Assembly: GCA_022414725.1 (NCBI GenBank)
Contig: CM039462.1
Span: 128,858,363 to 128,922,362 of the forward strand
Reading direction: 5' to 3'
Origin: Microglena sp. YARC
Taxonomy: Eukaryota; Chlorophyta; Chlorophyceae; Chlamydomonadales; Chlamydomonadaceae
DNA length: 64,000 nucleotides
Below, piece after piece: positions 10,621 through 19,678 of the stretch; the first letter of the stretch is position 1; the number at the start of each line of letters is the position of its first letter. Below the pieces are notes generated by a model. It saw only the letters and a program-made list of their open reading frames with translations. It made no database searches and was not told where the DNA came from. The translations under genes and the position numbers were made by a program.

Positions 10621-10917
10621 CTTGTCGACACACTCCTTGTCCCTGTCTTGCGATCCCGCTTGCTTGCCAGTGCATTCAATTCGATGTAGCATCGACGTTG
10701 CCTTTCGGCAGGTTCGAGCTCGGCGAATTCATTTCGTCGTTCGCGAATTACATCCTGTGGGAGTACCAAGTGACATGTGTTCTTGCACTTACAGGTAATA
10801 AGCTTGTCGAATTGATTCACGGTATCAGAGTTGGTAACTATGTCGCTCTCTTCGGCTGGCACGGTTTCGATCGCATCGTCGCCACTGGAATTATCGAAAT
10901 CTAGTTGTCGACGTCGA
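10621..10917 (-). CDS. DUF7869-type gene, exon 1 (5' end unresolved)
   Basis: The reading has an acidic stretch (NSSGDDAIETVPAEES) and then a Cys-rich block with IRERRNEFAELEPAERQRR, ending at the donor GTAGGT. The open frame extends upstream to 11285, but a palindrome copy at 11147-11163 and the loss of coding character suggest that the upstream part is intron or 5' leader. No ATG in a good context was identified, so the start is approximate. Confidence 0.65.
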
Positions 10918-11146
10918 GGTACCGGCAAACATAGGCTCAACCCAGTGGTGTATGCCCAATCCAATTCCTGGGGAAGGGGTAGCGTCCATTTTGCCCTTCC
11001 CCTCAAAGAAACTAAGCCTGCCAAGATGATAAGAAGGAATCGACAGTGGGCCTGCCGTCGGGTGAGTGATCGCGGAACCCGGGACCAGCCAAATGTACCG
11101 GGGTCGATCTGTACCGCTACCAGCAGACTAGACCGGGACAGCAACT

Positions 11147-11163
11147 TCCGACTATACTCGGGA
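11147..11163. repeat. Palindrome copy upstream of exon 1
   Basis: TCCGA-CTATAC-TCGGGA: one arm has lost two C residues. It lies in the 5' part of the minus-strand gene, probably in an intron or leader. Confidence 0.75.
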
Positions 11164-11169
11164 GCTTTG

Positions 11170-11663
11170 ACATAGACCGGGCCTAGCAAACTGCAAGGGC
11201 TAATACTGTAAGAATCAATTCGTGAACACAAGACTGTATTTTGCAGTACGTGAATAACTAGAGGCCATAGTTCGACGCTGTCCAAGGTCCTATCAGTTTG
11301 CTTGCTATGTCGGTATTATGCCGCCGAAGGACCCTGACGAGGTGAATTCTTTTAAGAGACCCCTTCTTCCTAAACTTCCAACCTACGCAAACCGATTCAC
11401 GTCGTAAACAAACGCGGAGAGACATTTTCTCCAACTTCGTAACAAACATTCAAGGGTTGTTCCCGGGAAAATACCTAAGCAGCAGCCTGTGCAACCTAAA
11501 CCTTTACGCTCTGGTGCTGTAGCTACCCAGCCTGCGCAACCTCGACGACCAGCTGCAGTGCCTGCGCAACCTCGACAACCAGCTGCAGTGCCTGCGAAAC
11601 CTCGACTGTTGCAACCTAGGACTCTGTCCTTCAAATACAGTTGAGAGCTTTGCGAACAGTAGC
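11170..11663. promoter_or_regulatory. Spacer between head-to-head genes
   Basis: The minus-strand DUF7869-type gene and the plus-strand gene point away from this stretch, so it could hold both promoters. It includes a 42-bp direct duplication at about 11520-11610 (CCTGCGCAACCTCGAC.. repeated). I recognise no specific promoter motif, and an additional untranslated exon for either gene is possible. Confidence 0.35.
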
Positions 11664-12114
11664 ATGTCCCCTCCAAAAGGTGGTGGTGTCACAAGCAAGT
11701 CTAAACAAGTCCGTGCAGCAGAAAACTTACCTGAGGAACGTACACCAGGAGCTGATGCGGTAACACGTGAAGGGTAAGAGAGGGGCCACCACAACAACCA
11801 CCTATTGGTTGGGTTGAAGGACCTCACAACCCTGATGGACCCCTTGGATTACCGAGATCGCCAGAGATGAAAAGTGATGCAGACTCCAAATTGTATTGGG
11901 CACCATATGTCACCTTCACCTACGTGGGTAATGAAGAGGATCGATTAGGCGTGCACAAGATAGGTATCGTCGCATGGGACAGTGAACGAGATGCGCTTCT
12001 TCGCAAGGGTAGGAAGTCCCCCTATCAGCTCTGCATAGACGACTTGATGGACTATGGAGGAAGGACAGAACAAGATGGAAAGCAAATCTTTATTCCGTGC
12101 CCGGCTATAGTCAA
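11664..12114 (+). CDS. Unrecognised plus gene, exon 1
   Basis: The ATG at 11664 opens MSPPKGGGVTSKSKQVRAAE. A 2-base frame change near 11774, inside a local GAAGGG duplication, leads to PPIGWVEGPHNPDG and then YVTFTYVGNEEDR and YQLCIDDLMDYGG. The exon ends at the donor GTAAGT (12115). A short intron starting at the GTAAGA at 11774 is less likely because nothing resembling an acceptor follows soon enough. Confidence 0.65.
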
Positions 12115-13249
12115 GTAAGTTTCAGATGGGTGTTGCTTATGAATTTGGACTGCATGTTATTCTGAGTACATGTTTTCTGTATCATTCTCTTGTTGGGTTT
12201 GTCAATGCTCCCGATTATGATCGGGGAGGACTGTGCGTATTCCGAGTACATGTTTTTTGAATCATTCGCTCGTTTGGTTTGTCAATGCTCCGATTATGAT
12301 CGGGAGGACTGTGTGTATGCGAGTACATGTTTTCTGTATCATTCGCGCGTTGGGTTTGTCAATGCTGCCCGATTATGATCGGGAGGACTGTGTGTATGCC
12401 GAGTACATGTTTTCTGTATCATTCTCTCGTTGGGTTTGTCAATGCTCCCGATTATGATCGGGAGGACTGTGTGTATTCCGAGTACATGTTTTCTGTATCA
12501 TTCGCGCGTTGGGTTTGTCAATGCTCGCCGATTATGATCGGGAGGACTGTGTGTATGCCGAGTACATGTTTTTTGAATCATTCGCTCGTTGGGTTTGTCA
12601 ATGCTGCCGATTTATGATCGGGAGGACTGTGTGTATGCCGAGTACATGTTTTCTGTATCATTCGCTGCGTTGGGTTTGTGTCAATGCTCCCGATTATGAT
12701 CGGGAGGATGTGTGGTATTCCGAGTACATGTTTTCTGTATCATTCTCCCGTTGGGTTTGTCAATGCTCACCGACTACGATCGGGAGGACTGTGTGTATGC
12801 CGAGTACATGTTTTCTTTAATCATTCGCGCGTTGGGTTTGTCAATGCTCCCGACTACGATCGGGAGGACTGTGTGTATGCCGAGTACATGTTTTCTGTAT
12901 CATTCGCGCGTTGGGTTTGTCAATGCTCACGATTATGATCGGGAGGACTGTGTGTATTCCGAGTACATGTTTTCAGTATCATTCGCGCGTTGGGTTTGTC
13001 AATGCTCCCGATTATGATCGGGAGGACTGTGTGTATGCCGAGTACATGTTTTCTGTATCATTCGCGCGTTGGGTTTGTCAATGCTCGCCGATTATGATCG
13101 GGAGGACTGTGTGTATGCCGAGTACATGTTTTCTGTATCATTTCGCGCGTTGGGTTTGTTCAATGCTCCCGATTACGATCGGGAGGACTGTGGGTTTTTC
13201 TCTACATAATCTGAATCATTTGCTCTACCAACCTATTTGTCTTACGCAG
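12115..13249 (+). repeat. Intron 1 of plus gene: 78-bp palindromic minisatellite
   Basis: From about 12160 to 13195 the intron is about 13 tandem units of roughly 78 bp. Each unit holds GTCAATGCTCCCGATTATGA followed by TCGGGAGGACTGTG, and a spacer GAGTACATGTTTTCTGTATC. Most units keep a perfect 7-bp stem. The overlapping ORFs across this array (Cys- and Arg-rich repeats) are artefacts of the repeat; the GT-AG borders and frame-consistent exons show that it is spliced out. Confidence 0.88.
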
Positions 13250-13762
13250 CGTCCACGATGACGGTACCGTGGAAGTAAAAGTCAACGCGGGCGAGCAGTT
13301 TTTGGGATGCGGTGTCATGGACGAATGGACCAAGGCGCGCCAAGGCCAATGAACATTGAAGTCGTTGCTGGTGGACCAGCCTTCAATGTTACGGCTACGC
13401 ACACTCACTGGTTGAGGTTTCGCGCGAATGCAGGCCAATGTGTGGAGCTGATGCTTTCTGGTCGACACTCACCCTTGCGGATCCAAGCCAGCCCAGATGA
13501 AGTTACTAGCGTTCGGAGGCCCATGTCTGGAGCCCTATCAAGCATACCAGTTCACATTCTCGCTCTACTCATGGTGGTATAAAATGCGCGGCCCTTCTGT
13601 TAGCGTCGGCAAGGGCGGATTTATCGCCGACAAAGACCTGGTGGATAAGTAAGGCGTGGGTTGAGACATGCGAAGGAAAGCTCGGGAACGATTTCAAGGA
13701 CTTTGGTCCTGGCGACAGGAGGTCACCTCGATCTTTACAAAAAGAGCCTTCACCTGACGCCG
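13250..13762 (+). CDS. Unrecognised plus gene, exon 2
   Basis: The acceptor CTTACGCAG opens a reading VHDDGTVEVKVNAGEQ. After one indel it continues NIEVVAGGPAFNV, and after another YQFTFSLYSWWYKMRG and GGFIADKDLVD. A third reading, AWVETCEGKLGNDFKDFG, runs to the donor GGTAAGAG at 13763. Three frame changes in 500 bases are needed, yet the residues look selected (Trp, Tyr and Gly rich, no low complexity). Confidence 0.65.
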
Positions 13763-13960
13763 GTAAGAGAGCAATCGAACGGACTGTACTGGTGCACCAC
13801 GGCTCAGGTCGAATTTTCAAATCTGACAGGTACATTTTGAATATTACGTACGCTGTGAGATGTACACCGTTCGAAACAACCATTGTGTCCTGACCGCAAC
13901 TGCCGCTTTCAAATTCGATAGGATATTGCGTAACTTCTGCACTCTTTCCATTTCCTTCAG

Positions 13961-14039
13961 GCTCCGCGAAGAAGGCAGGAAGGAAGCGACGAGATCAGCC
14001 CACTACAATCAACGAAGAGGGCAGATCGCCGACAACTTT
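13961..14039 (+). CDS. Unrecognised plus gene, exon 3 (basic)
   Basis: This 79-bp exon between TTCCTTCAG and GTAAGT reads SAKKAGRKRRDQPTTINEE in the frame set by exons 2 and 4. The Lys/Arg cluster could act as a nuclear localisation signal. Confidence 0.7.
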
Positions 14040-16320
14040 GTAAGTTCATCGTATTCAAATTGTTATCTCCTTTCGCAATCGATCACTCGTTCAGGCGTGA
14101 ATGAACCATTGCAGTCAAAGTCTATTCCCTGCATCGTAGTCATGGTCGATCGCATCAACTTAAACACGCGCGTCACTGATTTTGAATACCGTCCTCCTTG
14201 GGCGTTCCGGTTATAGTCGGGAGGACTTCGGTCCTCCTTGGGCGTTTTGTTGTTATCTCCTTTCGCAATCGATCACTCGTTTGCGTGAATGAACCATTGC
14301 AGTCAAGTCTGTTCCCTGCATCGTAGTCATGTCGATCGCATCAACTTAAACACGCGCGTCATGATTTTGAATACGGTCCTCCTTGGGCGTTCCGATTATA
14401 GTCGGGAGGACATCGGTGTCCAATGTTCAATCTTCCGCAATCTTATCTAATCAACTAAGTCAATGCTCCCGATTATAGTCGGGAGGACACTGGATGTTTC
14501 AATGCTCAAACTTCCGCAATCATTCACTAATCAAGTATGTCAATGCTCCCGGAGTATAATCGGCAGGACTCTGGATGTTCAATGCTCAATCTGCAGCAAT
14601 AATTTACCAATCAACTATGTCAATGCTCCCGAGTATAATCGGCAGGACACTGGATGTTCAATCTTCAACCTTCCGCAATAATTTACCAATCAACTATGTC
14701 AAAGCTCCCGAGTATAGTCGGGAGGACATCGGATGTTTCAATGTTCAATCTTCTGCAATCTTATCTAATCAACGCTAAGTCAATGCTCCCGATTATAGTC
14801 GGGAGGACACTGGATGTTCAATGCTCAAACTTTCCGCAATCATTCACTTATCGAGTATGTCAATGCTCCCGAGTATAGATCGGCAGGACTCTGGATGTTC
14901 AATGCTCAATCTGCCCGCAATAATTTACCAATCAAACTATGTCAATGCTCCACGAGTAATAATCGGCAGGACACTGGATGTTCAATCTTCAACCTTTCGC
15001 AATAATTACGCAATCAACTATGTCAAACCTCCCGAGTATAGTCGGGAGGACATCGGATGTTCCATGTTCAATCTTCCGCAATCTTTTCTAATCAACTAAG
15101 TCAATGCTCCCCGATTATAGTCGGGAGGAACACTGGATGTTCAATGCTCAAAGCTTCCGCAATCATTCACTAATCAAGTATGTCAATGCTCCCGAGTATA
15201 ATCGGCGGAGGACACTGTGGATGTTCAATTGCTCAAAACTTCAGCAATCATTTCACTATTCAAGTATGTAAATGCTCCCGAGTATAATCGGCAGGACACT
15301 GGATGTTCAATCTTCAATCTTCCACAATAATTTACCAATCAACTTATGTCAAAGCTCGCGAGTATAGTCCGGAGGACATCGGATGATCAATGTTCAATCT
15401 TCTGCAATCTTATCTAATCAACTAAGTCAATTGCTCTCGATTATAGTCGGGAGGACACAGGATGTTCAATGCTCAAACTTCCGCAATCACTCACTAAACA
15501 AGTATGTCAATGCCTCCCGAGTATAATCGGCAGGACACTGGATGTTCAATCTTCAATCTTCCGCAAGTAAATTTACTAATCAACTAAGTCAATGCTCCCG
15601 ATTATAGTCGGGAGGACATCGGATGTTCAATGGTTCAATCTTCCGCAATCTTTTTCTAATCAACTAAGTCAATGCTCCCAGAATTATAGTCGGGAGGACA
15701 CTAGATGTTCAATGCTCAAACTAACCGCAATCATTCACTAATCAAGTATGTCAATGCTCCCGAGTATAATCGGCCAGGACACTGGATGTTCAATGCTCAA
15801 ACTTCCGCAATCATTCACTAATCAAGTATGTAAATGCTCCGAGTATAATCGGCAGGACACTGGATGTTTCAATCTTCAATCTTTCCGCAATAATTTACCA
15901 ATGAACTATGTCAAAGCTCCGCGAGTATAGTCGGGAGGACATCGGATGTTCAATGTTCAATCTTCCTCAATCTTTTCTAATCAACTAAGTCAATGCTCCG
16001 ATTATAGTCGGGAGGACACTAGATGTTCAATGCTCACAAACTAACCGCAATCATTCCTAATCAAGTATGTCAATGCTCCCGAGTATAATCGGGCAGGACA
16101 CTTGATGTCCAATCTTCAATCTGCCGCAATAATTTACCAATCAACTATGTCTATGTGCTTCCGAGTATAATCGGCAGGACACTGGATATTCAATGTTTAA
16201 TATTCCGCAATCTTTCTGTAATCAACTATGTCAATGCTCTCCGACCATAGTCGGGAGACACTGGAATGTTCAATGTTCTGACCCCTCACTAAGTCAAATA
16301 TGTTTTATCAATCCCTTCAG
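14040..16320 (+). repeat. Intron 3 of plus gene: minisatellite with 4-unit higher-order repeat
   Basis: At about 14061-14440 there is a two-copy direct duplication with a 190-bp period. From 14463 to 16260 about 23 units of roughly 80 bp follow. Four unit types alternate in fixed order and are told apart by their palindrome (GATTATAGTCGGGAG, GAGTATAATCGGCAG twice, GAGTATAGTCGGGAG) and by their spacers. Type 1 recurs at about 14466, 14786, 15106, 15435, 15675 and 15995: a 320-bp higher-order period with one three-unit block. Confidence 0.85.
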
Positions 16321-17724
16321 GTTTGCTGATCCCAAGAAGAACCCTGCTGGACACGAGGGCAAAGGCAAGCGTGCTGCGGTCGCAGGCTGCAGACAAATGC
16401 ACAGCCGCAAAGAAACAAACTCCTGTACCCGAACACAAGATTCATTCCTTGGGAGGAGGATTCAGACTTGAACTCAAGAAGTCTGTCAACACTGTGCCCG
16501 GGCCATCTGAACGACGATGATGCACCCAAAACCGCTCCTAAGAAAAAGAGGTTGCGGTCAGCCTGGTTCTTCAGAAGACGACTATGAGAAGGCGAAGAGA
16601 TCACCGCAGGAGAGAAGAAGGGGACAGCATTGGAAACATCAAAGGTGATTTGGCTAAGGCTAAGGCTTTTCCTGACCGACAAGCATTTTTGGTGGAGAGC
16701 ATTCATTGGACTGCACGAAGTTCCTCCTCCAAAGCTACCTGTCAGAATCCGTGTGTTGGACCCTGTTCGAGTCGATCAACTCCTCGCCAATTTTTTGAAA
16801 ACCACAATGGCCACTGGGAGGTATTGTTCATGGACATCAGCAAAGGACCTGAAGAATGTATCTCCAGGTTGGGCTAATATTGATCCAAAGCAGGCTGGAA
16901 ACAGACGTTCAACAACATCTCCAATGTGAAAGGGGAGTTTTGGCGAGCCATGGATCATCGAGGGTACCACAGCTCCCAAGCCTTCATCAAGTGGGGCAGC
17001 AGACCGCCCTGCTGAAATTCCTCTGCGCAATTGCTTCGTGTACCGGTTGTCAGAGGTGGAGGGTGCCGACGTACGACGAGAAGCTTCAGAACGCTCGCCT
17101 CCTTTCCCTTTTGGACAACACAAGCGGCCAGTCCGACTGAGGGGTACGACTCTCAGCCATTTTTGGTTTCTACCTTCCTGTGGCGTGAATTGTACCTTCA
17201 GGCAGGCTGTCCCGCTCGGACTGAGAAGGGGCATCAGTCAGACCAGTACAACAACTTTCAAAAACTCTGTGTGTCACCGGGGACGAGAAGTTGACGAAGG
17301 CTGTTGCTAGCCAGGGGGGTGCCACGTCGCCACGCTTCAAAGTCGTGAGCTTGGACGAAGAGTCCTACAAGAAGGCTTTCCTGATCATGTCCTCCATGGA
17401 CGACCGGAGAAGATCGGCGCCGACCACCTTGTTGAGCGCCTACAGAACGTGGAGCCTCCGCTCCGCCAAACGATGAGGAGGAACAAGGAGGGGGACGACG
17501 AGGAAGCTGCACCTGGATCCCATGGGAAAAGGGCCTAAGGAAAGGCTAAGGAACAAGAATGAGGTCGGTCCTCGTTGAGGACATGAAAGGAAACTATGAA
17601 GCTGCACCTGGAGAAAGCCTGAAGTTCTTACTGAAGTCCGTGACCGACGACTTGTATGTCACTGGAGTAGAAGCTTTCAAGATTCAAGGACGAAGTGGAC
17701 AATGTCTGCGTTCACTAACGAGCG
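16321..17724 (+). CDS. Unrecognised plus gene, exon 4
   Basis: The acceptor ATCCCTTCAG is followed by FADPKKNPAGHEGKGK, continuous with exon 3. Further readable segments include VRIRVLDPVRVDQLLANF, FNNISNVKGEFWRAMDHRGY, YNNFQKLCV and SLDEESYKKAFLIMSS, each in a different frame. They stop just before the donor at 17725. Roughly six indels are needed to join them. The amino-acid composition is that of a real protein; I do not recognise the domain. Confidence 0.6.
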
Positions 17725-17962
17725 GTAAGGTTTAGTTGTATATTAAGTGTATTTTTCAAGCACATGATCGGATGATTGTGATGAAGTAACGGTGGTTGTG
17801 CGCCATTTTTTCGTTATTGACCGCGATTCACTTCTCGCATTGGGACGATGCTTCCGAGTATGATCGGGAGACTGTGGGTGTGCGAATCCTTCTTGGCATT
17901 GGGGATGATTCTGCCTGATTATGATCGGAGATGCCTTCCTAGTATGATGCGTTTATCAATAG
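17725..17962 (+). repeat. Intron 4 of plus gene with two decayed palindromes
   Basis: GTAAGG to CAATAG. Degenerate copies lie at about 17849-17870 (CTTCCGAGTATGATCGGGAG) and 17911-17930 (GCCTGATTATGATCGGAG). The copies retain most of both stem arms. Confidence 0.75.
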
Positions 17963-18358
17963 ACAAGAAAAAACTCTTTTATTCGAGACAACGTTTGCAG
18001 TCGGCCAATACAAGGCTTCGTTGGTCTCATATAACAAGACAGAAGTGTTAGCGGGCTTTCGTTCATCTACATCATCGACAGGCTTCTCAAGCAACACAAT
18101 GTCTCGCCTGTGTCCTTATCTCGTGACGACTTGAAGTTATGCTTCAATTCTGGTTCGCCGCTTGACCTTGAGGCAAAGGGCTTCAACGCTACATGCACGC
18201 CTTTCTTGGGCAATAACGCGGAACCCGCCGTTAACCAACAAACCGCCTATCCGCTGGTGCCATCGCCTCAGCGCAGCAAGGCAACTTCTGAATCTGATCG
18301 GGGGCATTCGATCGATGCTTCGATTCCCGCACAATCAGGTTCTGTTCCGGGTGGCTGA
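17963..18358 (+). CDS. Unrecognised plus gene, exon 5 (partial)
   Basis: The acceptor TTATCAATAG is followed by QEKTLLFETTFAVGQYKASL, in frame with TNER from exon 4. After one frame change it reads FIYIIDRLLKQHNVSPVSL and DDLKLCFNSGSPLDLEAKG, with a stop at 18356. From 18359 to the gap, further weak readings (LPHLGMNFDAQANHHEV) suggest that coding continues after another indel. Confidence 0.6.
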
Positions 18359-18678
18359 GGGACTATAATACCGCCAGAGAAGGGATTGGATGAGTTACCC
18401 CACCTAGGGATGAATTTTTGATGCCCAAGCTAACCATCACGAGGTCAAGCAAAGTGGGGAGGTCTGCTGAGTTTTCGCGACACAGACAAGGAAGCGCTAA
18501 ACCAGCCTTCTCGACAGGTTGGTTTTATGTTGATCAGGACAAGGGTCCAGCAAAAAAACCAAAGGCACAGATTATCAGTACCCTGGCCGCTACATTGACG
18601 ACCATAAGTTGCTAGTTCACAGCTGACCAGAGTACCCAATGGCGAACAGACGGCCTCCAAACAATCTGTTGATGATAT
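18359..18678 (+). other. Possible further coding of plus gene up to gap
   Basis: Short readings such as EKGLDELPHLG are present but broken by stops in every frame. No repeat is recognised. The segment is cut off by the gap. Confidence 0.3.
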
Positions 18679-19678
18679 NNNNNNNNNNNNNNNNNNNNNN
18701 NNNNNNNNNNNNNNNNNNNNNNNNNNNNNNNNNNNNNNNNNNNNNNNNNNNNNNNNNNNNNNNNNNNNNNNNNNNNNNNNNNNNNNNNNNNNNNNNNNNN
18801 NNNNNNNNNNNNNNNNNNNNNNNNNNNNNNNNNNNNNNNNNNNNNNNNNNNNNNNNNNNNNNNNNNNNNNNNNNNNNNNNNNNNNNNNNNNNNNNNNNNN
18901 NNNNNNNNNNNNNNNNNNNNNNNNNNNNNNNNNNNNNNNNNNNNNNNNNNNNNNNNNNNNNNNNNNNNNNNNNNNNNNNNNNNNNNNNNNNNNNNNNNNN
19001 NNNNNNNNNNNNNNNNNNNNNNNNNNNNNNNNNNNNNNNNNNNNNNNNNNNNNNNNNNNNNNNNNNNNNNNNNNNNNNNNNNNNNNNNNNNNNNNNNNNN
19101 NNNNNNNNNNNNNNNNNNNNNNNNNNNNNNNNNNNNNNNNNNNNNNNNNNNNNNNNNNNNNNNNNNNNNNNNNNNNNNNNNNNNNNNNNNNNNNNNNNNN
19201 NNNNNNNNNNNNNNNNNNNNNNNNNNNNNNNNNNNNNNNNNNNNNNNNNNNNNNNNNNNNNNNNNNNNNNNNNNNNNNNNNNNNNNNNNNNNNNNNNNNN
19301 NNNNNNNNNNNNNNNNNNNNNNNNNNNNNNNNNNNNNNNNNNNNNNNNNNNNNNNNNNNNNNNNNNNNNNNNNNNNNNNNNNNNNNNNNNNNNNNNNNNN
19401 NNNNNNNNNNNNNNNNNNNNNNNNNNNNNNNNNNNNNNNNNNNNNNNNNNNNNNNNNNNNNNNNNNNNNNNNNNNNNNNNNNNNNNNNNNNNNNNNNNNN
19501 NNNNNNNNNNNNNNNNNNNNNNNNNNNNNNNNNNNNNNNNNNNNNNNNNNNNNNNNNNNNNNNNNNNNNNNNNNNNNNNNNNNNNNNNNNNNNNNNNNNN
19601 NNNNNNNNNNNNNNNNNNNNNNNNNNNNNNNNNNNNNNNNNNNNNNNNNNNNNNNNNNNNNNNNNNNNNNNNNNNNNN
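18679..19678. other. Assembly gap of exactly 1000 N
   Basis: The length is exactly 1000, a standard placeholder, so the true distance is unknown. Satellite sequence begins immediately after it, so the missing sequence may be satellite. The long X-filled ORFs across it are not real. Confidence 0.97.

Larger units (their letters stand above)
7267..10917 (-). pseudogene. DUF7869-type gene, five exons, frameshifted
   Basis: The model is exons 10917-10621, 10447-10346, 10169-9551, 9411-8872 and 8587-7267. All four introns are GT-AG and each join keeps the frame. The N-terminal part has a Cys-rich block (CKCKNTCHL) and GVDVCKSFYQ. The middle has FAKCDDCVKYRAR, QAVHRNQ and DAMDNKKTNLP. The core has LQMDNAAKDNKN and LPPGHTHSNLDQ, matching the RNase-H-like core that I recall for DUF7869, a family I associate with transposon-like genes. 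The C-terminus is a long Asp/Glu tail. Frame changes occur inside exons 3 and 5. The true 5' end was not found. A transposase role is inference. Confidence 0.8.
11664..18358 (+). pseudogene. Unrecognised multi-exon gene, frameshifted, runs toward gap
   Basis: The exons are 11664-12114, 13250-13762, 13961-14039, 16321-17724 and 17963-18358 or beyond. Every intron is GT-AG and each of the four joins is frame-consistent (for example PAIV+NVHDDGTVEVKV and TNER+QEKTLLFE). The product begins MSPPKGGGVTSKSKQ, contains a basic patch AKKAGRKRRDQ that could be a nuclear localisation signal, and later FIYIIDRLLKQHN. I do not recognise the family. The gene lies head to head with a DUF7869-type gene and shares its intronic palindrome, so the two may belong to one mobile unit. 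Indels break the frame in exons 1, 2, 4 and 5. The 3' end is lost near or in the assembly gap. Confidence 0.7.

Noticed and set aside
12190..13261. Cys-rich repeat protein in the minisatellite
   Set aside because: The region lies between a good donor and acceptor whose joining keeps the flanking frame, so it is intron.
12160..16260. CRISPR array (repeats with palindromes and spacers)
   Set aside because: The spacers are near-identical between units, the context is a spliced eukaryotic gene, and no cas gene is present.
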